Shown in pieces: positions 35,401 to 45,816 of a stretch of DNA of 64,000 bases. A model generated the notes under the pieces. It was not told the DNA's origin. It worked only from the letters and a program-made list of their open reading frames with translations, and searched no databases. The position numbers were made by a program, and so were the translations under genes. The stretch comes from Aphelocoma coerulescens. Its lineage: Eukaryota; Chordata; Aves; Passeriformes; Corvidae. The stretch covers positions 30,947,001-31,011,000 of the forward strand of contig NC_091013.1 in assembly GCF_041296385.1 (NCBI RefSeq), written 5' to 3'. How positions within the stretch are numbered: position 1 is the stretch's first letter; each line of letters starts with the position of its first letter.

Positions 35401-38400
35401 ACACAATTTGTATTCCCTTAAAGACCTCATTACACATATTGCTCATTTAACCTTTAAGAAGGATGGAAGAAAGTGTGCCAATGGATTCTGGCTGATAAAT
35501 ATCTAAATTAAGTAAATTTAATTAAAAACTGTTGTAAATGTCATCTAATCTGTGGATGCTGTGAAAATTATGGTTGTAGCTTTGAACCAGTTTCAAAATG
35601 CATAAGGATCTCCTTACACAATTTTCTACAGAATATTCTTTTCTTCTTGGTTTCAGGAGAACAGTCAAATTGTCTTATATTTTATTGCTCAGTAAAAATA
35701 TTGAGCTCAAAACTTGGAGAACTTTCTTGCATCTTGTTACTGCCAGGTGATGCTGGCTGGAACAGTGGTTTCTTTCTAATGCCATTAAGTGTTATTTTGC
35801 CAGATAAAAGATGGGGGAGGAAAGAAAGATATGTGCTATTGCACCTAGGGAATCCTGCTTCTCAGTACACAAGAAATAAAAAGATCAATGCATTTTTTCT
35901 CAGCTTCTATTCTGGCCATGTTGTGCTGTTTGGGTGAAAACACCTTCAGCCCCTCTGTTACTTTAGTGCACACCAGTGACAGCTACTCAGTGGGGAGCAC
36001 AGTTTGATGAGTTTAACAAAATCTTGTTGGCTGACCTTTCCATGCTGGAGACATGATTTCATTTCTGTTGTCTGAAAATGAGCACCAACAAGACAAGTTA
36101 TTTCCATGTCTCAGCTGGAATATCATAGTCCTAATGTGTTTCCAAGTATTTCTTTATCTGTATAATGCTATGACTTTCAGTTCTATCTAAGAACAATAAC
36201 TTTTTTCTTTCTACTTTCTTCATGTACTAGCAAAAAGTCAGCTTATTTTGATCTTCTTTTTCCAGTCACTCTGTATGCTGCAAATATCAATCCAAAAAAA
36301 TCCCTGCTTCTTGGAACAGTGAGGTAGGAAAGCTCCCAGAGATGTAATTGCAAACTGATGCTGAGGCACATGCAGAAACTGGTTCAAGACCTAGTTCACA
36401 AGTAGGATCCACAATATGTAGGATCCCAGGCAGAGAAGCTGAGTAGAGTACTCGCCATCCAAATTCAGTATTTTATTCCAGTCACCTTCCGATATTGCTG
36501 CCAAGTTAGTTCTTCTGGTTTAATCCTTCTTCTTAATGTCATTGAAATGTAAAAGCCTGATCCTACTGTACAGGGCTTGGGTTTTCTTTTCAGTTTGTTC
36601 TTCATGGAGGCAAAGGGGATCATTCAACAGATCATTCGTGCAGAGGGTGACCTGGCAAAGCCACACCAGCAGAGCTGAGTTGGTGGGCCCCAGGGGTGGC
36701 CAGCAGCCAGGAAAGGAGTAACAACCAGTTACAGCAGGGAAGAACAGGTAACCCACACCAGCAATAGGAACAGCTGATCAGACTGTGCTTTTAAACTCAC
36801 TGTCCTCTGTGAAGGTGTCAAAACTGACCACCTGTTTTCCTAAGACCTACATTGATGTAAGACAGGTATCTCTGAGAAGATTCCAAGAGAAAGTAAGTGC
36901 CTAGGAGCCCTTGGCGCTTTTGCTAATATTCCCCTGCAATTTCACCCTTCAGTGGAGTGGCTTATGAATCCCAAAGAAATGCAAAGAAGGGTAAAAAATG
37001 TTCAGAAAATTCAAAATATTCAAATCACTGCTCACTAAGTCACAGGTCAACCTCTACCACAGTTTGAAAGACACTTTCATCTCATTCAATAATTCATCTT
37101 TTGGAGAATTTTAAAACTTTCCTCTGCTGCCAGAGAACCTATTTGGCTCTAAGGAACATTTATGTTTTTATTGCTTATTGTTCAGATAGTACAAGGCAAT
37201 GTATGAGTTCTGCTCCCAGTGAAGTCAGTGACACAAGTAAAACTGGACCAATGGAAGAAATTCAATATAAAGTGAAATTATACAGCTAACATGGGTATGG
37301 ATGTACAAAAACTTGTGGTTTGGGTTAATCCTGTTTTGGGACAAGGAGAGAGAGCAAGGACAATGTGCCCCTTTTGAAGTTCAGATCTCAGGTCTTTATG
37401 AGTATGCTTATTTCAGAGAGAATTCCTTTCTGCCTTTTTTCCTGGTATCTCCTATGCAGGGATGAGCAATCTGTTTTTCCAGTTTTAGCTGAGGATTACT
37501 ATAGCAGGTACAGTATGGAAAAAGAAAGTGTAACTTAGATTGATTTCTATTTGCAACATATTTTTCAGCTTTGCCTATGGCTTACTCTTGAGACCTTATT
37601 TCTTTATTTCATACCCTACTACCTTTCACATCCCCCAGCTAAAAATAGCCTTTACCTAGAAAAAATCCTGCCAGCAGTTCCAGATCTAGATGGTATATAC
37701 ATCCCAGCTGACTTCAGAATCTCCTCAGACGACATTTTTCTGTATTCCTCTTGTAAACACTGCCTTTCTTACCATTTCCCACATTTTGATCTTTCCTTGG
37801 GAGTGTTATGACCTTGCATGTGGCCCTTCTGTCCACAGCTGTGCTTTTGCCCAGACTCTTTGCCTCAGGAGGACATTTCCAGGCACATGCTCCTTCCAAA
37901 GCTGGGATGTGGTTTGCAGTGGTCTTCAAGGCACAGCCAAGAACAGGCCTCAGTGACAAGACCAAGTTGATCTTGCTCAGCTCTTGGGGCAAGGGCAGCA
38001 GGATCTCACCACTCCACATCCTCCTCTGTTAGCTCAGCCCTCCTCTGGCTGGTGCTGCTTGGGGGAAGAGGGGAGGAAAGGATAGGACATCAGCCAGGGA
38101 GCCAAATCTGCCCCGTGTTTGCTGGCATCTTCACATGCTTCCTGGATAGGCACCCAGGAAAGCCCAGTGCTGTGAGTGCAAGTCAATTCCTTCTTCAAAA
38201 CCTGATTCCATGGAAGAGTCCCATAGAAACTTGTGGGCCAGTTTACGAAAATAAGCTCTATCCATGTTATTAATAGCTTTTAACACCAAGCTCAAATTTG
38301 TACGTGTGTAATCCCAATTCTTCCTGTCCGAATTTCCATAGAGTCTATCTGGCATTCAACAGAGCAGAACATCCAAGAGAATTAGATTAAAAATCACCAT

Positions 38401-39234
38401 TCTTTAGCAAATTTGCACATATTTTCTTGCTGCCTTCTTCCTCTTTGGAAAAAATACCAAACAAAACCAAACCCAAAGACAACTATTTCCCCTCCTCAAC
38501 ATTCACACAAAGTCACTGAGCTGATTCCTTTGCACGCATAGCCAGCAACAGAAATGGCAGGTGATCCTCACATTCTCCTGCTTGCAAGATGCCTATCATA
38601 GTGCACCCTTATAGCCCGTGTGCTTTTCCGCTGAGCTGGACACCCAGCATTGTCACTCCTAAAATATTTGTGAGTGCTACAGGATTTTCTAGGGAAAGAT
38701 TTCTTGAGGCGAGATTTAGTCAAATCTAATCCGAGTCACTCAGTGCAGCTCCATTTGTTAAGAACAGCTCCTGTGCTTGAGAAGAGCCCGTCACTGTGTT
38801 TTGCCTCACAATGCTGCAGAACACAATAACAACAACACTAAACTCAATACCCTGAAGGGGCAGTTGTAGTCAAGGGTCACATTTTCCTTCATTCCAATTA
38901 ACCTACTTGTCATATTGGATGGTAGATGCACTCTGCAAACTGCCCTCAAGTGTTTCTCATGCTCTTTTAGTAATAGAAAGTGGGGAGATAGAAAATAGTT
39001 CATGCTTTGCTGTTTGACTTGTCCTTGGTGTTCTATCTTATTGGTAAACCCAAAGAAATTAATACTGTTGCAAAGATTTTAAGTGTCTGAAAGCACAAAC
39101 AGGCTTCTGACTTGTGCAGCATACCTGGAACACCAGTGCTGGCAACACCAGTCCTGGGGAGTTGAGGGACCTGACCTTTGGTTCCTGTCCAGATTTTGCT
39201 CAACCAATCTGCTCCCATACCAAATAAAAGAGCT
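29401..39234. other. Unannotated non-coding stretch
   Basis: Nearly 10 kb of AT-leaning DNA with no CR1, LTR or gene that I can support. The only clear item is a degenerate TAG microsatellite (34003-34062). Open frames reach at most 101 codons and show no domain signature. Ancient, highly decayed repeats could be present and unrecognised. Confidence 0.45.
34003..34062. repeat. Degenerate (TAG)n microsatellite
   Basis: An interrupted array of TAG, TAA, CAG and GAT triplets. The purest part is six TAG units near 34022-34036, with decayed triplets on both sides. Confidence 0.88.
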
Positions 39235-39785
39235 GTAGCGGATGCCAGGTACCCACCAAGGCCATTCTATATCTTTATCTCCTCAGCTGGACGTGGGAGA
39301 GAAAATATAATAAAAGGCTTGTGATCAATAAGGACAGGGAGGGATCACTCACTAATTACTTTCAAAGGCAAACCAGACTCAACTTGGGGAAAAATTAACT
39401 TAATTCATTACCAATTAAATAAGAATAGGATGATGAGAAATAAAAGCAAATCTTAAAAACATCTTCCCCTGCTGCCCCTCTCTTCTTCCTGGACTTGACT
39501 TAATATAGAATTCTCTGCCTCCTTCTCATCAGTGGAATGGGGAGAAGAGGTTACAGTCAGTACATCACACATTGTCTCTGATGCTCCTTTTTTCTCAGGG
39601 GGACAACTCCTCATGCTTTTCCCCTTGTCCAACATGAGATCCCTCCCACAGGAGACAGTCCCCCACAAATTTTTCCAACCTCAGTCCTTCTCACAGGCTG
39701 CAGTTCTTCACAAACTGCTCCAGTGTGTCTCCTTTCCACACAGTGCGGTCCTTCAGGAACAGGCTGCTCCAGTGCGGTCACAAGC
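39235..39785. repeat. Decayed avian interspersed repeat, probably ERV-derived
   Basis: I recognise the general sequence ('ggtacccaccaaggcc' at 39248-39263, then 'aattaacttaattcattacc', then a stretch of phrases like 'ctgctccagtgtg') as a dispersed repeat common in bird genomes, which I associate with endogenous retroviruses. The last 180 bp hold two to three degenerate units of roughly 42-46 bp, each with a 'GT(C/T)CTTC' core and, in two of them, 'CTGCTCCAGTG'. Its exact family, ends and orientation cannot be settled by eye. It abuts the 3' end of the CR1 at 39786. Confidence 0.5.
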
Positions 39786-40298
39786 CATGGAATCATCAAG
39801 GTTGCAAGAGATCATCTTGTTCAACTGTCAACCCAGCACCATCAGAATCACCCGTAAACCATACTCCCAAGTGCCACATCCACACACCTCTTGAACACGT
39901 CTAGAAGTGGTGATTCCACCACTTCTCTGAGCAATTTCTTCTGATGCCAAACACGCTTCCGGTGAAATTTTTTTTCTGATTTATCGTCTGAACCTCCTTT
40001 GCCTCAGCTTAAGGCTATTTCTTCTTGTCCTTCCACCTGAAAATGGCAGAAGAGACTGACCGCCACCTCACTACAACCTTTCAGATAGTTTTAGAGAGCA
40101 GTGAGGTCCCCACTGAGGCTCCTCTCCCCCAGACTAAACAAACCCAGCTCCCTCAGCTACTCCTCATAAGACATGCTTTCTAGACACTTCACCAGCTCTG
40201 CCATCCTTCTCCAAACATGCTCCAGCATCTCAATGTCTGTCTTGAAGTGAGGGGCCCAAAACTGGACATAAGAAGCCTCACTAGTGCTGAGTACGGGG
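39786..40298 (-). mobile_element. CR1 LINE fragment, antisense, left part
   Basis: CR1 read backwards, with the 3' end at left ('atggaatcatcaaggttgca', 39787-39806). Its body matches the subfamily with 'gtgccacatccacac' and 'ctgcctcagc'-type blocks, up to 'ctagtgctgagtac' at 40281-40294. There the LTR at 40299 splits it, and the same CR1 resumes at 41016. The coding remnant is limited to the C-terminal part of the polyprotein and is broken. Confidence 0.9.
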
Positions 40299-41015
40299 TG
40301 TTGCAGTGACAACTACTGACCACAGCCCAGGCTGGCTCCAGCGGTGTGCGGCAGGAGTGGGGAGCAGCCGGAGGCACAGGGCTTTGAAGCTGCTCCTCTG
40401 AAGCCTCTGCCCTACCCAGGGGAGTGAAGGGTCCAGGCACTGTGGTTGTCAGCAGCCCTCGATGAGGGGAAAGATAGAAAGTAGCAAGGAGGTTTGCCAC
40501 GGGATACAACCCCGGCTCTCTTCTAAGGGAATCCACCACGAACAAGCAATGACTGAGGAGTTGCAACATCTTATAAAGGGGGGGGGAACAGGGGGAGTGG
40601 CCCAACTAGGGACCAATAGGAGGACTGGGGGAGGTACTGGAGGAGGAGGACCTACACTGGGTCCAATGGTCTTGGTGGGTGGGGGGAGAGGGGTCACATG
40701 CCCCAATGGGGCGTCGAGGTTTTTGGGGATTTCCAAAGGGGAGGTATTAAAGGAGGCAGGGTCTGGGGGGATTGACAGTGACCATATAGGGGCAATTAGG
40801 GAGGACTTGGGTGATGGGCACAGAACCGTCTGGAACTCCAGGAGGGGTGATTGGCGGGGAAGGTGCCAGAACAAAGGGAGGGGAATAACCATATTAGGAG
40901 CACCAAGGGAACGGCTTGGATTTGGGGGTAGACCAACTGGGAATGGGGGAAATAGGGACGAACCAATGAGGTACAAAGAACATACAGAAATACAATAAAA
41001 CATTGTACCACCACA
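40299..41015 (-). mobile_element. Solo ERV LTR nested in CR1
   Basis: A 717-bp segment with TG...CA ends interrupts the CR1. The flanking 5-mers are CGGGG (40294-40298) and TGGGG (41016-41020), a target duplication with one CpG-type change. Removing the insert restores a continuous CR1 sequence. On the minus strand it starts TGTGGTGGTACAATG and holds several inverted CCAAT boxes (plus-strand CCAAT at 40613-40617 and others to the right), then a TTTATAA box (40571-40577), then about 270 bp of R-U5. This order favours the minus strand, although I see no AATAAA in that R-U5. The only AATAAA is on the plus strand near the right end. The 285-codon minus frame and 178-codon plus frame crossing it are by-products of its G-rich, stop-poor composition. 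Confidence 0.75.
40571..40577 (-). promoter_or_regulatory. LTR TATA-like box
   Basis: The minus strand reads TTTATAA about 36 bp downstream of an inverted CCAAT box (40613-40617). The pair is the usual spacing of a retroviral U3 promoter and supports antisense orientation of the LTR. Confidence 0.45.
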
Positions 41016-41150
41016 TGGGGGGACAATCGCAGCCTTGGTCCTGCTGGCCACACTATTGCTGATACAGGCCAGAATGCCATTGGCCTTCTTGGCCACCGGG
41101 GCACACACTGGCTCATGTGCCACTGTCAACCAGCACCCTGGACTGGGGCA
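41016..41150 (-). mobile_element. CR1 LINE fragment, antisense, right part
   Basis: Continuation of the CR1 at 39786-40298 after the LTR. It starts at the duplicated target site and reads 'acaatcgcagccttggtcc', then 'ctggccacactattgctgat' and 'ggccttcttggccac', which are the same blocks seen in the CR1 at 1640-1720. Similarity ends near 41150. Confidence 0.88.
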
Positions 41151-43068
41151 TGGTGTTCCTTCAAGGTTCTCCAGGGTTGTTTCTAGGTGGGCAATAAAGG
41201 CAATGTACAAGTTTGTGTGAAGCACATCTGAAAGTGTGGAGAACACTGCTCTAGAGAGTGTATTTGCAGCTACCCCGTTTCTTCCAAGATTGTATTTAAT
41301 TTCCAAATCCTGTCCTTGTGTTGGAAAAAAATATTCTCTACATTCTGGACTTGGTTTTGCATGGTAACCAGTAATAACCTGTACCCATTTTCAGATAATG
41401 TTTCCCATAAATACGGGCAGGAATTGTTTTGTGCCCTGTTTCTCCCTACTAAATTGAATGTATTGCTTTTGGGAAAGAGTTCTAACCACTTGTCAGAGGC
41501 ACTTCATTCACCACTTTATTTCACATGCATATTGAAGCACTCCTGAACTATGCAAGGGCCCTATCAAGCCAAAAGAGAGAAGTCGATGTTTGTGCAGACC
41601 AGAAATCTCCCCTTTCTTGGCACCCCAGTGGCTTGTAAGCTGCATACTCACCAAATCACCACCTTCACCACTGCAAAGCTGTGCTCCAGCCTGCACCAAG
41701 AGTGCAGTCACAGCCTGTCCCTGAGGCGTCCAGCTTGGCTTTCATTGATACCTCAGAGCAGCCAATGCTGCCATTAATGCCTTTGGTATCTTGAATTGGT
41801 TTTGAGAGTGTGCTGTAGGTTCACTGGACATCTCTATGAAGATTAGTGATTTAGGTGATTAAATGACAAATAAATTTCAGCTTTCCAGTTTTCAATGCAT
41901 GTTTGTGTCTCATCTTCATCTGGTTAGAACAACTATTGCAGCAGGAACAGCAAGCTTATGGGAGTTCTCCATATGCCTTGCTGTGTTGATTTCTCTCCTA
42001 CTCGTTTTTATGTGGAGTTTGGCACTTTTAACATTTCCATGCTACGGTTTTATTGTTAACTTTTCTTGCTTGAGTAAATTGAAAGCTGTAAAGCACCTGA
42101 AATGCCTCAGAGGCTTCCGCTGTCAATAGTGAGATGAACCTTTCTCACATCTTCAATTTCCTCTGAACACTTTTTTTGCAGATACAGGATAAAATGCAGC
42201 TGTAACTTTGCTTCTTTTTTCCCCTGTTTCCAGATGGTTTTGAGCTCAGGTGAAGATATTAACTGCTCCAGTAATCTATAAAATGCAAAAATATCTCAAC
42301 AAAATATTTTATACTATGAGACATTGGGATGTCTCTCTGAAACCAATCTGTGTGCTACAGCGAGGAGATGCACTGATATTCCCAGATGGAAGGGGCATGG
42401 CTTTTCACAGCTGTGAAACATGCTCTTCTCCTTGCTGGCACTGTTGGAAGTGGGAGCTCTGCAGGTCTGGATGACAGGAGCCTGCCATACTTTTTCTTTT
42501 TGCTTTTGCCCAAGCTGCAATTGGACTCTCCTCCTTGCTTCCTGCCAGAATTCCTCTTTCACTGCATCCCTGGTCATCACCTGTTCTTCTATGCTGTGGG
42601 TATTCTTGACCTTAAATCACAATGTCCAGCAAACTGTGTTTTGTCTTGACTCTAGCCCAAGCCTGAAACATCCTTTTACTGAGCAAATTAGGAACTAATA
42701 AACAAAAGGATATGGGGATCTTCCCATCTTCAGCCTAAAAGATGTCTGATGAGACCTACTAAGTGGTGCAGACCACTAGGCAGCCATGAGAACAGGAGCT
42801 GCTGGGACACACATCTGCATGCACCTCCTTCCTAGCGTCACACTGGGGCAGCAGTCTGCTCTCTGCAGCCATGTTCTCCTGTCCTTTGCCTGGCTGTGAG
42901 CAGAATGACTGCCCTGCACATCTCCTGGTGTGAGACAGAGGGGCTGCCACACGGAGCCCTCTTATGAATCACCAGCTGTCTGAAAAGACTGCACACCTTT
43001 TCACCGGAACAAAGAAGGTGTTGAGTAGTCCTGCAAGGTCACCAGGGAATGCAAGGAGCTCTGCTTTG
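41151..43068. other. Unannotated non-coding stretch
   Basis: No recognisable gene or repeat. A very pyrimidine-rich run ending in CAG near 42233 looks like a splice acceptor, but only 16 bp separate it from the next GT and no partner exon is apparent. Confidence 0.4.
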
Positions 43069-43200
43069 TCATAGAACCATAGAATCACAGAATGGTTTGG
43101 GTTGGAAGGTACTTTAAAGACCACTAAGTTCCAGCCTCCCTCCTGTGGGCAGGGACACCTTCCACTAGACCAGGTTGCTCAAGTCCACCCTGGACTTGTC
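43069..43200 (-). mobile_element. Short CR1 3' end, antisense
   Basis: About 130 bp of CR1 3' terminus: 'tcatagaaccatagaatcac' then 'ggtttgggttggaagg' and 'gggcagggacaccttccact'. It is truncated soon after 'aggttgctcaa'. The short length is typical of 5'-truncated CR1 insertions. Confidence 0.92.
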
Positions 43201-45767
43201 ACAAATTTGGTTTTCTCCTGGGTCTTCACCTGGAGCTCTGGGGCTCAGCTGGCCTTGAATGTAAGAGCTGTGCAAAGGTACCCTGATTTAGCAAAGCACA
43301 TGCTGAATTTTCAGAATACTGCACTGAAATCTGGTCTAACAATCATCCAGCCTGACAGGGCTCCTTAGATGGGGAGCTTCCAAAAGAGGCTCAGAGTGAG
43401 GGTTTGAGCTGAAAGCACTTTAGCCTCAAAGAACTGGAATTTCAAAAGACTGAATTACTGTATGATAATAGCAAACATCCTCCTCTTAGGCAGAAATCTG
43501 GGAGCAATCAGGATGGATCTGCCATGCCAGTTGTTTCTGCAGAGCATGGTGGTGTTGCTGTCTCCTTGTAAGCAGGATGAGGCAAAAGGCAGAGGAGAGG
43601 CTCACGTGAAGTGGGGATCCCACCCGTTGGATGTCAGCCTGCTGTTCAGCCCCTGTCCACTTCCACAGGGAGAATCCTCACTGCTGGTGGCCCAGCCATG
43701 GATGAGTCTTATCTCTCTCATCTCTTGAATCCATACAGTTTATCTTGACCCTTGATACTCAGCTCTGCTTCCTAAGGAAGCGTTAAATTTCCTGAGTTTG
43801 CACAAGCACAGGATCCTGTGAGCTCCCAACAGAATCCCAACATCTCTTTCATTACAGGGACATAATCGAGGAGGCAAAGTGGGGCACCCACACTGATAAC
43901 TTATTTTTATCATCCCTTCCCCAATTTTTTCTCCCTGGCAAAACTGTCTTGAGCATCTAGTTAGTCTCTGACAGAGAGAATGATAATAGGAGGAATTTTT
44001 TTCTAACGTATGGTGTTATTCAAGATCAGAAGACTTCACATCATAAAATATCATTAAAGTGTGAATTCAAGGTTGGGAAAGATGAGGCCTTTAGAAGACT
44101 AATGCAATTAATTCTGCTCATTAACTACACACTCAAAATACATACATAGAGGCTGATCTCACTTCTGCTGTGGAGAGTTAGGTCTGAAAAATGATTCTTT
44201 TCCAGTGGATTTCCCAGTGATGAGGCGGCATGGAAAGCTCCCTCCCTGTATTACCAGTGAACACAAAGTCATTGCAGGAGGAATCCTATATGCTCTAAAT
44301 CTTTTGGCGTGCAGTAACTTCTTGTCAAAGTAAGAAGCTTAAAGAAATTAAGGTCCAATACTAAATAATTTCAGTAATTGAAATGTGTTAGATTGAAAGT
44401 GGGTTTCTTTGCTTTTTTTTTTTTAAGGTAATCCTTCTCACTCTGCAATCCATCTCAGCACTTGAATTCTGGAAGGCCTCAGTTCTTTACAGTTTACCAG
44501 AACCAGCCTCAGCCATTCTTGCTTTCTTTTCACAGAGGAATTCGCATAGTGGGACACTGTCAATATAAGAGAACTTTGATGTAAAAAAAGCAATTTATTT
44601 TCCAGCAGCTCTCAGTATTCCCTTTGCTATAGCTGAAGGTATAGCAATATCACCCTCATAATCAGCCTCTTTTTTCTATTTGGTGCTACAAGAAAGCCTA
44701 TGCTTGTGTTTGCCTGCAATCATTAAATGAGCATGTTTGTGTGCATGTGAGAGAAAGGAGAGGGAAGAAATAAACATCTGTCCTACCAATATACAGACTT
44801 ATTTGCTGGGCCCTGGGGAGCTGTCCTTCTCTCCTTTCCCTTTTGCACAGAGTCACACTGCTTTCCGTATCTCTCCCATGATTACTTGTATTGTGTTCCC
44901 ACAGCTCCTTGGGAGGCAGCTCCTTGGGACAGGGACTTTGTCCTATAACCCAAAAAGCATAATTTCAGCACCATAAACTAGCCATTCTGCAAACAGTCAA
45001 AGCAATGAAGCCTGGTCTCCTATGGACTTGAGGGGGAGGGTGACAAGGGAAGGGAGGGAAGAGCAAATCAAGAAGCTCTTAGTTCTGCCCTGCAATGGGG
45101 AGGGAAGAGATGGGTGGATTTAGAAAAGAAACTCACATTTTCAGAGCTAACTCAGACTACTAGCTAAAGCTAATGATCACCAGAAACTTGATGCAGTGCA
45201 GGATATTTGTGGTTCTGCCTTGCTTGCACCAAAAATGCTGCCCTCAGTTTACTTTTTTCATTGCGTGAATGCATCTCCTCAATGCTTATCTCATAGATTT
45301 TTGTTTCCATCTTATGGTCTTAGTGTCTATTAGAAATACAGCCTTGAGGCAAACTTTCTCACAGTAGTGCCTTACTCTGTTGTATGCTGCAGTACACGTA
45401 GTTGGCTCTGACAGCGTTAGTTCTGCACTGGTACACTGTCAAACTGGCTGCAAGAAGTATTGTGAAAAAACAAACCATCTGCTAAGTGAAAATAACATCC
45501 TGATTTGGGTTTTTATGCAACTATTCAACTCCATTTTAATGTCCTCTTTTCCCACATCTGAATTTTGAAACCAAAATCTTACTGCAGCACTTGCATTTGA
45601 CCTGACTTTGCCAATCTGAGTCCAACTGATAACTGCTTAGTGTGCTTTTTGGGCTCCATGTCTATCAGTCCTTCTCTGAACTGCTCAAAACTCAAGCAAA
45701 GTCATGATCTGACTAGCTTATTGGGTCATTCTTTAGTCAAAACTCCCTGAGAAAATACATTTTGGTT
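43201..45767. other. Unannotated non-coding stretch
   Basis: No recognisable gene, repeat or RNA. Open frames are at most 88 codons and unsupported. Confidence 0.45.
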
Positions 45768-45816
45768 TGATTTGATAATCTTAGAGGTCTTTTCCAACCT
45801 AAATAATTTTATGTTT
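45768..45816 (+). mobile_element. CR1 3' terminal remnant, sense
   Basis: About 50 bp: 'gataatcttagaggtctttt' followed by 'ccaacctaaataattttatg'. This is the plus-strand form of the CR1 terminus, with one decayed ATTYTATG unit. No CR1 body is visible upstream, so it is either an extremely truncated insertion or the surviving tip of an old copy. Confidence 0.75.

Noticed and set aside
40462..40998. 178-codon plus-strand open frame rich in glycine
   Set aside because: It lies entirely in the G-rich LTR. Long open frames are expected where stop codons are compositionally rare.
40449..41306. 285-codon minus-strand open frame, the longest in the window
   Set aside because: It runs through the solo LTR (40299-41015) and into CR1 remnants. 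The proline-rich translation comes from the C-rich minus strand, and no domain is present.
42210..42250. Strong splice acceptor followed by a 16-bp micro-exon
   Set aside because: Only 16 bp separate the acceptor from the next GT, the donor is weak, and no partner exon is apparent.
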